The translations under genes were made by a program, and so were the position numbers. Shown here piece by piece: positions 1 through 5,378 of a stretch of DNA of 10,119 bases (positions are counted from its first letter, which is position 1; each line of letters begins with the position of its first letter). The stretch comes from JBOHBN01 sp050698355 (GTDB taxonomy: Bacteria; Actinomycetota; Actinomycetes; Streptosporangiales; WHST01): the NCBI GenBank assembly GCA_050698355.1, contig JBOHBN010000402.1, positions 1 to 10,119 of the forward strand, given 5' to 3'. Under the pieces are notes generated by a model that was not told the origin of the DNA, ran no database searches, and worked only from the letters and a program-made list of their open reading frames with translations.

Positions 1-657
1 CTGCTAAAGAACGCGAAGGACGTACTTCACCAACACGATGCGGAACTGGTCGGAAACTCGTTCCATTCTCTGGAAGAGACCCAGTTTTCCAGCTATGTGT
101 CCAATGCGGTGGCAGCAAAGCCGGATGTCTTGCTGTTGCTCAACTTCAGCTCCCAGAACACCAACACGATCAAGCAGGCGGTGTCGTTCGGCGTCAAGAA
201 GAAGATGACGGTTCTCAGCGCATGGTCGTCGGGCCTGAGCCAGTACCAGGCGCTCGGTGCGGACACGGTCGACGGCCTGTACTTCGGTTGCCAGTACTGG
301 CACGGGATCGACACCGAGGAGAACAAGAAGTTCGTTGCCTTCGTACAGAAGAAGCTCGGCCAGCCGCCGAACTACCCGATGGCGACGGGCTACGTCGAGG
401 CCAAGCTGCTCGCCGACGGGATCAAGGAGGCCGGGTCCACTGACCCGGACAAGGTGATCGCGGCGCTCGAGGGATACAAGTACGACGGTGTCACCGGCCC
501 GGAGCATATCCGCAGCGACAACCACCAGGTCGAGAAGGACTACTACCTGCTCAAGGGCAAGCCCAAGGCGAAGATGGCCGACAAGTACGACTTCATGGAG
601 ATCGTTTCCAGCGGCAAGTCGTTCCGGCCCACCGGTCAGACCCAGTGCAAGCTGTGA
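1..657 (+). CDS. Liv-type ABC transporter substrate-binding protein (3' part only)
   Basis: This is an extracellular solute receptor of the Peripla_BP_6/LivK class, which would deliver substrate to the permeases encoded downstream. The reading frame is open from base 1, so the start, signal peptide and N-terminal lobe lie outside the window. The 218 residues present are roughly the C-terminal half of a family usually near 400 aa. Family-like stretches are PDVLLLLNFSSQ (41-52), where the lobes cross over, the helix MATGYVEAKLLADGI (127-141), and ALEGYKYDGVTGP (155-167) followed by IRSDNHQ (170-176), the usual C-terminal signature. Two cysteines (97 and 216) could form a disulfide. The ligand cannot be assigned: this class binds branched-chain amino acids but also amides (AmiC/FmdD) and urea (UrtA), and the hydrolases downstream make an amide or ureide plausible. 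The family call is firm; the ligand is unknown. Confidence 0.93.
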   Translation: MLKNAKDVLHQHDAELVGNSFHSLEETQFSSYVSNAVAAKPDVLLLLNFSSQNTNTIKQAVSFGVKKKMTVLSAWSSGLSQYQALGADTVDGLYFGCQYWHGIDTEENKKFVAFVQKKLGQPPNYPMATGYVEAKLLADGIKEAGSTDPDKVIAALEGYKYDGVTGPEHIRSDNHQVEKDYYLLKGKPKAKMADKYDFMEIVSSGKSFRPTGQTQCKL

Positions 658-718
658 CCTGACTAGCCCTGATCGTTCGCTTTCCGAGGGGAGCCCGAAG
701 ATGCTGGAGCCGACCGTT

Positions 719-724
719 GGAAGG
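719..724 (+). promoter_or_regulatory. Ribosome binding site of the P1-family peptidase
   Basis: GGAAGG lies 8 bases before the ATG at 733 and supports that start. An ATG at 701 has a good GAGGGGAG just upstream but reads into a stop at 734-736 in another frame, so it is not the gene start. I see no convincing terminator or promoter in the 75-base gap 658-732. Confidence 0.6.
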
Positions 725-732
725 ACTGCACG

Positions 733-1917
733 ATGAGACGCAGGCCCGTGTTCGCCGCAGCGATGGCTATGGTGCTGGTCGGTGCGTTGACCCAAGCGAG
801 TGTCGCGTCTGCCGCAGCTCCACCGAAAAGTGCCCAGGGTGAGACGGGACCGGCGAAGACTAAGAATGAGGCCTTCCCTCGCCCGGGACACCTCAACGCG
901 ATCACCGATGTGGCCGGCATCCAGGTGGGTCAGTACTCCAGGACCGACGGTGACTACCAGACCGGCACCACGGTCGTCCGCGCCCCGGACGGCGCGGTGA
1001 ACGGCGTCTCCGTGCCGGGTGGTTGGCCGGGGACGATCAACACCGATGTCCTCGATCCCAAGAAGAACCCGCAGCTGTCCGACGCGGTGTTCCTGAGCGG
1101 CGGGAGCTACTACGGGCTCGCCACGTTCGGCGGCGTGATGAGGTGGATGGAGCAGCACTGCGAGGGCCTGCAGGTGGGGCCGAAGCGGTGCGACGTCGAT
1201 CCCCTGGTGTCGGGCGCCATCGTGTTCGACCTCGGCAGGGGTGGCGATTTCGACGCCCGCCCGACGGCGGACTTCGGTTATCGCGCGGCGGACAACACTC
1301 AGCCTGGGCGGGTGGCCCAGGGCAATGTCGGGGCAGGCACCGGCACCCACTCCACGCCGTTCAAGGGTGGTATAGGCACTGCCAGTATTGAGTACAAGGA
1401 CGGGCTGACGGTGGGCGCGCTCATCGCGGTCAACGCGGGGACGGCGGTCAACCCGAACAACTGCGGATTCTACGCGCGCTACCTCGGACTCGGTGACGAG
1501 TTCAAGGGCCTGCGCCTGCCGACGAAGCGCGCGTGCCGGAAGGCGTTCGCGACGAACGCTAGCGCGGGCTCGAAGCAACCGGCGCACCCGCACACGGCGA
1601 TCGCGGTTGTCGCGACGAACGCCGGGCTGAGCGACGCGCAGACCGCGCAGATGGCCAGCCGCGGAGGCGATGGGGAAGTGATCGCTATCGACACGATCCA
1701 CACCCTGGGGGACGGTGACACGATCTTTGCGTTGTCGACCGACAAGTGGAAGGGGTCATGCGACCAGACCGACTGCCTCGAGCGAGTATACGCGGGTGCG
1801 ACGAAGACGATCGCGAGAGCCGTGGTGCATGCGCTGTTGAATGCGAAGTCCACGCAAGGGATCGTAAGCTACTGCGACACCTTCGCGCGGGCGTGCAAGC
1901 ATCTGGCGAAGTCCTGA
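733..1917 (+). CDS. Exported P1/DmpA-type aminopeptidase (peptidase family S58)
   Basis: This is an N-terminal-nucleophile hydrolase of the DmpA/BapA/NylC group: L-aminopeptidases, D-amidase/esterases, beta-aminopeptidases and nylon-oligomer hydrolases. The precursor should cut itself before a Ser/Thr that then becomes the catalytic N-terminus. Visible family blocks are LNAITDVAGIQVGQ (54-67), a PDGAVNGVSVPGG block (85-97), FLSGGSYYGLA (120-130), the Gly-rich GNVGAGTG (197-204), KGGIGTAS (211-218) and VVATNAGLS (292-300). Thr216 in GIG/TAS is the expected nucleophile, with cleavage after Gly215. The N-terminus is a signal peptide: R2-R4, a hydrophobic stretch about 6-20, and an ASA/A site near residue 27. 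RRPVF could be a weak Tat motif. The mature part has eight cysteines (143, 153, 244, 268, 343, 348, 381, 388), fitting disulfides outside the cell. At 394 aa with the signal it is of normal size. It is unusual that it sits between the binding-protein and permease genes of one transporter. Confidence 0.9.
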   Translation: MRRRPVFAAAMAMVLVGALTQASVASAAAPPKSAQGETGPAKTKNEAFPRPGHLNAITDVAGIQVGQYSRTDGDYQTGTTVVRAPDGAVNGVSVPGGWPGTINTDVLDPKKNPQLSDAVFLSGGSYYGLATFGGVMRWMEQHCEGLQVGPKRCDVDPLVSGAIVFDLGRGGDFDARPTADFGYRAADNTQPGRVAQGNVGAGTGTHSTPFKGGIGTASIEYKDGLTVGALIAVNAGTAVNPNNCGFYARYLGLGDEFKGLRLPTKRACRKAFATNASAGSKQPAHPHTAIAVVATNAGLSDAQTAQMASRGGDGEVIAIDTIHTLGDGDTIFALSTDKWKGSCDQTDCLERVYAGATKTIARAVVHALLNAKSTQGIVSYCDTFARACKHLAKS

Positions 1918-1946
1918 CCACGGGCGTGAGCGTGCAGTCGGTGGGC

Positions 1947-1955
1947 AGGAGGTGA
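1947..1955 (+). promoter_or_regulatory. Strong Shine-Dalgarno of the LivH-like permease
   Basis: AGGAGGTGA is a full match to the anti-SD core and lies only one base before the ATG at 1957 (four bases counted from the AGGAGG core). It fixes the start of the first permease gene. It suggests that translation is re-initiated strongly here after the peptidase gene, which ends 39 bases before the ATG. Confidence 0.75.
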
Positions 1956-1956
1956 G

Positions 1957-2832
1957 ATGAGCCTTGATGCGATCCTGGCACAGGTGCTGAACGGCATCGG
2001 CAACGGGATGATCTACTTCCTGATCGCGGTGGGCCTCACCGTGATCTTCGGCATCATGGACTTCGTCAACTTCGCGCACGGCGCCTTCTATCTGTTCGGC
2101 GCCTACCTGACGTACCAGGCCGTGCAGCTGACCGGAAGCTTCTGGGCCGGGATCATCATAGGGCCGGTCATCGTGGCGATCGTCGCACTCGCGCTCGAAC
2201 GGGTGGTCCTCCAGCACTTGTACGGCGCGGACCACACCTATCAGATCATCCTCACCTTCGGCGTCGCGCTAATCGCGGTCGAGCTGGTGATCCTCATGTG
2301 GACGGCGACTCCGCGCAACGTACCGACGCCGGACCTGTTGCAGGGGCGCACCAATCTGCTGGTGCTGCAGTTCCCCAACTACCGCATCTTCGTCATCCTG
2401 CTCACCGCGGCGCTCGCCGTCGCGATCTGGTTCGGCCTGGAGCGGACCCGGTTCGGTGCAATCGTCCGCGCCGGCACGGAGTCGATCGACATGGTGTCGA
2501 GCCTCGGCATCAACATCCGCTTGGTCTTCGCGCTGACGTTCGCCGTCGGCGCGGGGCTCGCCGCGCTCGGCGGCGTGCTCGCTGCCCCGATGCAGGGCCT
2601 CAACCCGTTCATCGGCCAGAGCGTGCTCGGCCTCGCGTTCGTGGTGGTCGTCGTGGGCGGCATGGGGAGCTTCTCCGGCGCACTCGTCGCCGGCTTGTTG
2701 ATCGGGATCATCCAGAGCCTCACGGTGATGGTGTGGCCCGTTGGCGGCAACGTGGTCATCTACGTCTTCATGGCGGCCGTGCTGCTCGGCAGGCAGGCGG
2801 GCTTGCTGGGGCGGAAGAGCCGTGCCACCTGA
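1957..2832 (+). CDS. livH: Branched-chain amino acid-type ABC transporter permease (LivH-like)
   Basis: This is one of two inner-membrane channel subunits of the Liv-type importer, pairing with the LivM-like subunit encoded next. At 291 aa it has the usual LivH length. Hydrophobic segments lie near residues 17-33, 42-57, 63-81, 96-115, 143-160, 189-210, 222-236, 240-257 and 264-278. Family marks are GLTVIFGIMDFVNFAHG (26-42), the cytoplasmic EAA-like coupling loop around GAIVRAGTESIDMVSSLGI (167-185), which contacts the ATPases, and VVVGGMGSFSGALVAGLLIG (231-250). The C-terminus GRQAGLLGRK (278-287) is the usual basic tail. The end overlaps the next gene by 11 bases, so the two are probably translationally coupled. 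The symbol denotes the family position, not a proven amino acid substrate. Confidence 0.95.
   Translation: MSLDAILAQVLNGIGNGMIYFLIAVGLTVIFGIMDFVNFAHGAFYLFGAYLTYQAVQLTGSFWAGIIIGPVIVAIVALALERVVLQHLYGADHTYQIILTFGVALIAVELVILMWTATPRNVPTPDLLQGRTNLLVLQFPNYRIFVILLTAALAVAIWFGLERTRFGAIVRAGTESIDMVSSLGINIRLVFALTFAVGAGLAALGGVLAAPMQGLNPFIGQSVLGLAFVVVVVGGMGSFSGALVAGLLIGIIQSLTVMVWPVGGNVVIYVFMAAVLLGRQAGLLGRKSRAT
2813..2817 (+). promoter_or_regulatory. Ribosome binding site deciding the GTG start of the LivM-like permease
   Basis: GGAAG lies 4 bases before the GTG at 2822, in frame with the LivM-like gene. The longer open frame back to an ATG at 2741 would run 92 bases inside livH and give an atypical Cys/Trp/Arg-rich leader, so it is probably read-through. 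An in-frame ATG at 2849 has no SD in front of it. Confidence 0.55.
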
Positions 2833-3910
2833 CGCCCCCGAGCCCCAGATGGACGAGGTCCGCTCCGAACCCGAGCCGCAGCACCGTGACGGCGCGGAAC
2901 AGAGCGCGGAGGCCCAGGCGGCCGGGCGGGCGCCGACGCCGTCCGCGCGGTGGCGTGCGTTCATCCTCCCCGTCGCCGCCCTGCTCAGCGCCGCGGCACT
3001 GCCCTTCGTGCTTCCGACCTACTATGTGTGCACGCTCGTCCTCGTGTACGCGATGGCCGCGGTCGGGCTCAACCTGCTGTGGGGGCACGCCGGACTGATG
3101 TCGTTCGGTCAAGGCATCTTCTTCGGCTTCGGCGCGTACGGCTCTGCGCTGGTAATGATCCATCTGCACTGGGGGCTGATCCGCGCGCTGCTCACCGGTT
3201 TGGTGCTCGGCGCGGCGGTCGCAGCCGCGGTCGGTTTCCTCGCGGTCCGGCGGCGCGGCATCTACTTCGTACTGCTCACGTTCGCATTCGCGGAGATGTT
3301 CGCGTTCCTGGTCTATGCGTTCGGCGACCTCACCGGCGGCGAGAACGGCCTGCTCGGAGTGCCGCGACCAGCGCTGAAGATCGGCGGCACGGCACTGTTC
3401 GGCTACGACAGTGACGTGAAGATGTACGTGCTGTCCGGAGTGCTCTTCGTCCTCGTGATGGTGTTCATCCTGATCGTCACCCGCTCACGGTTCGGTAGCA
3501 CGCTGCGGGCGGTACGCGACAACGAGGACAGGGCACGTGCTCTCGGCTACAACGTGAAGGCGTTCAAGGTGCTCGCGTTCACGATCTCCGGCGCGGTGAC
3601 CGGCATTGCCGGCGTGGTGTACGCGTTGTTGCTGCGCTCGGTCCCGGACTCCGCGATGCAGCTGAGCACCTCGAGCCACATCCTCGTGATGACCATCGTC
3701 GGCGGTAGCGGAAACCTGTACGGCTCGTTCCTCGGCGCGCTGGGGATCACCGTGCTCTCCGACCAGCTCTCGTACGTGTGGGCCCGGTGGAACATCATCC
3801 TCGGGTTGGTGCTCATCGTCCTCGTGCTGTTCCTGAAGGGCGGTATCTGGGGCGGTCTCGCCCAACTCGCCCGGTGGCTGCTGGGTAAGCGGGGTGCCAG
3901 GGATGAGTGA
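2822..3910 (+). CDS. livM: Branched-chain amino acid-type ABC transporter permease (LivM-like)
   Basis: This is the second channel subunit of the Liv-type importer. With the GTG start it has 362 aa. Residues 1-44 form a hydrophilic, Glu/Pro/Gln/Ala-rich cytoplasmic tail with no membrane character. The family core begins near residue 46: LNLLWGHAGLMSFGQGIFFGFGAY (83-106 region) matches the conserved GYAGLLSLGH block, RRRGIYFVLLTFAFAEMF (143-160 region) matches the LivM core, and TGGENGLLGVPRP (171-183) matches the LivM TGG.NGL.G.P box. The coupling loop is STLRAVRDNEDRARALGYN (226-244), and TIVGGSGNLYGSFLGA (291-306) follows. The gene overlaps livH by 11 bases and the ATPase gene by 8, as expected for subunits made in fixed ratio. 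An ATG at 2849 would shorten the tail by nine residues. Family certain; exact start moderately sure. Confidence 0.93.
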   Translation: MPPDAPEPQMDEVRSEPEPQHRDGAEQSAEAQAAGRAPTPSARWRAFILPVAALLSAAALPFVLPTYYVCTLVLVYAMAAVGLNLLWGHAGLMSFGQGIFFGFGAYGSALVMIHLHWGLIRALLTGLVLGAAVAAAVGFLAVRRRGIYFVLLTFAFAEMFAFLVYAFGDLTGGENGLLGVPRPALKIGGTALFGYDSDVKMYVLSGVLFVLVMVFILIVTRSRFGSTLRAVRDNEDRARALGYNVKAFKVLAFTISGAVTGIAGVVYALLLRSVPDSAMQLSTSSHILVMTIVGGSGNLYGSFLGALGITVLSDQLSYVWARWNIILGLVLIVLVLFLKGGIWGGLAQLARWLLGKRGARDE

Positions 3911-4658
3911 GACCGTGCTGGACGTCCAGAATGTGGGCCGCAGGTTCGGCAACCTGGTCGCGCTGGAAGATATCGACCTGCATGTCGCGCAGGGCAGCGT
4001 GCACGCCGTGATCGGCCCGAACGGTGCGGGCAAGACCACGCTGTTCAACATCCTGAGCGGTGAGCTGACACCGACCAGCGGCCGAGTTGTCTTCGAGGGG
4101 CGGCGGATCGACCAGCTACGCCCCGATGTCCGTGCGCACCGCGGCATCGGTCGCTCGTTCCAGGTGACGAGCATCTTCCAGACGCTCACCGTGTTCGAGA
4201 ACGTGCGCATCGCGGCGCAGGCGAGCCGCCGGCGTTCGGCGTTCAACTTCCTCGCCCCGGTACGCACGTCGAGTGCGGCCAGCGAGCGCGCGTGGGAAGT
4301 GCTCGACCGCGTGGGCCTGCGCGTTGACGAGGCCGGCATCCCCGCCGGGGAGCTGAGCCACGGCCGGCAACGGCTCCTCGGCGTAGCGCTCGCGCTGGCC
4401 GGTCAACCGCGGTTGCTGCTGCTCGACGAACCGTGCGCCGGCATGGGCTCGGAAGATGTCGTGCTGATGCAGGACCTACTCGAGGACCTGGCGAAGGACC
4501 ACACGATCGTGCTCATCGAGCACCACGTCGAGCTGGTCATGGCGGTCTCGGACGTCGTGACGGTGCTCGACCACGGGGCGCTGCTCGTGGAGGGCGACCC
4601 GCGTACGGTCGGGAGCCATCCTCGCGTCCGCGAGGCGTACCTGGGGGTCGGTCTCTGA
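3903..4658 (+). CDS. livG: Liv-type ABC transporter ATP-binding protein (LivG-like)
   Basis: This is one of two ATPases driving the importer from the cytoplasmic side. The 251 aa are close to the family norm of about 255. Walker A is GPNGAGKT (38-45), the Q-loop is in RSFQ (84-87), the signature is LSHGRQR (151-157), Walker B is LLLLDEP (171-177) and the switch His is 207 in IEHHVE. The insertion around RRRSAFNFLAPVRTSSA (109-125) between Q-loop and signature is where LivG proteins carry their extra segment. Two positions are unusual: Arg155 replaces the common Gln/Glu in the signature, and the segment after DEP reads CAGMGSED rather than the frequent AAGMNPxE. I chose the ATG at 3903, giving an MSETVLDV start and an 8-base overlap with livM. 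A GTG three codons earlier (3894) is possible. Confidence 0.93.
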   Translation: MSETVLDVQNVGRRFGNLVALEDIDLHVAQGSVHAVIGPNGAGKTTLFNILSGELTPTSGRVVFEGRRIDQLRPDVRAHRGIGRSFQVTSIFQTLTVFENVRIAAQASRRRSAFNFLAPVRTSSAASERAWEVLDRVGLRVDEAGIPAGELSHGRQRLLGVALALAGQPRLLLLDEPCAGMGSEDVVLMQDLLEDLAKDHTIVLIEHHVELVMAVSDVVTVLDHGALLVEGDPRTVGSHPRVREAYLGVGL

Positions 4659-5368
4659 TGTTGCACCTCGCTTCGCTGACCGCGTTCTACGGCAAGAGCC
4701 AGGTGCTCCGCGGCGTGAGCCTGGACGTCGCGGAGGGCGAGGTCGTGGCGATGCTCGGCCGCAACGGTGCGGGCAAGACCACGACGCTGAAGTCGGTGAT
4801 GGGCATCGAGACCGAGCGCGGCGGTGTCATCGAGTTCCACGGCCGGGACCTGCGTCGGATGTCGCCGTTCGAGATCGCCCGGCTGGGAATCGGTTACGTG
4901 CCGGAGCATCGCGGTATCTTCGCGAAGCTCAGTGTCGAGCAGAACCTGCAGATCGCGCTGCGCAAGGGGAGCTCCTACTCGCTCGACGACGTATACGCGA
5001 TCTTCCCGAGCATCGCGTCTCGCAGGAGGCACTGGGGGTTCCAGCTGTCGGGCGGCGAGCAGCAGATGCTCGCGATCGCACGCGCCCTGGTGACCGGGCC
5101 CCGGCTGGTCTTGCTCGACGAGCCGTCGCAGGGCCTCGCGCCCGTCGTCCTGCACGAGGTGGTCCGTGTGATCGGCGAGGTGCAACGCACCGGCGTGGCC
5201 GTCCTGCTCGTCGAACAGAACCTCGACCTGTGCCAGCGAGTCGCCGAGCGGTTCTACATCCTCGACAGCGGCACGACGGTGTACGAGGGCGACAGCGCCG
5301 AGTTCGCCGCCGCGGATGACGTACGCACCAAGTACCTGACGCTCGACGTCGGGGGCCGGCACGGTTAG
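4658..5368 (+). CDS. livF: Liv-type ABC transporter ATP-binding protein (LivF-like)
   Basis: This is the partner ATPase of the importer. The 236 aa match the LivF length. Walker A is GRNGAGKT (34-41), the Q-loop region is IGYVPEHRGIF (78-88) with the LivF-typical PEHR/PE.R box, the signature is an intact LSGGEQQ (130-136), and Walker B is VLLDEP (151-156) followed by SQGLAP. In place of the switch His there is Gln187 in LLVEQN, which is normal for LivF. The ATG overlaps the stop of livG by one base (TGATG), so it is translationally coupled. The same frame stays open upstream to 4433, but that lies within livG and gives an Arg/Gly-rich shadow, so it is excluded. The next gene starts 10 bases after the stop, placing the hydrolase block in the same likely transcript. 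Confidence 0.94.
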   Translation: MLHLASLTAFYGKSQVLRGVSLDVAEGEVVAMLGRNGAGKTTTLKSVMGIETERGGVIEFHGRDLRRMSPFEIARLGIGYVPEHRGIFAKLSVEQNLQIALRKGSSYSLDDVYAIFPSIASRRRHWGFQLSGGEQQMLAIARALVTGPRLVLLDEPSQGLAPVVLHEVVRVIGEVQRTGVAVLLVEQNLDLCQRVAERFYILDSGTTVYEGDSAEFAAADDVRTKYLTLDVGGRHG

Positions 5369-5374
5369 GGAGGG
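5367..5374 (+). promoter_or_regulatory. Ribosome binding site of the YtcJ-like amidohydrolase
   Basis: AGGGAGGG overlaps the TAG stop of livF and lies 4 bases before the GTG at 5379, deciding that start. The stop and SD sharing bases suggests re-initiation by ribosomes finishing livF. Confidence 0.6.
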
Positions 5375-5378
5375 CAGC

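Noticed and set aside
658..732. Terminator or promoter between the binding-protein and peptidase genes
   Set aside because: I found no stable inverted repeat and no convincing -35/-10 pair; only the ribosome binding site can be supported.
4..1701. 565-codon open frame on the minus strand
   Set aside because: It lies opposite the binding-protein and peptidase genes, its translation is Arg/Val/Leu/His-rich with no recognisable domain, and long antisense frames are common in GC-rich DNA.
2741..2821. Longer N-terminus of the LivM-like protein from ATG 2741
   Set aside because: It would extend deep into livH, and its residues show Trp/Cys/Arg composition typical of out-of-frame reading. The GTG at 2822 has an SD and gives a normal short overlap.
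4433..4657. Upstream extension of the LivF-like protein to 4433
   Set aside because: It lies within the conserved 3' part of livG in another frame. The ATG at 4658 gives a standard LivF N-terminus (MLHLASLTAFYG).
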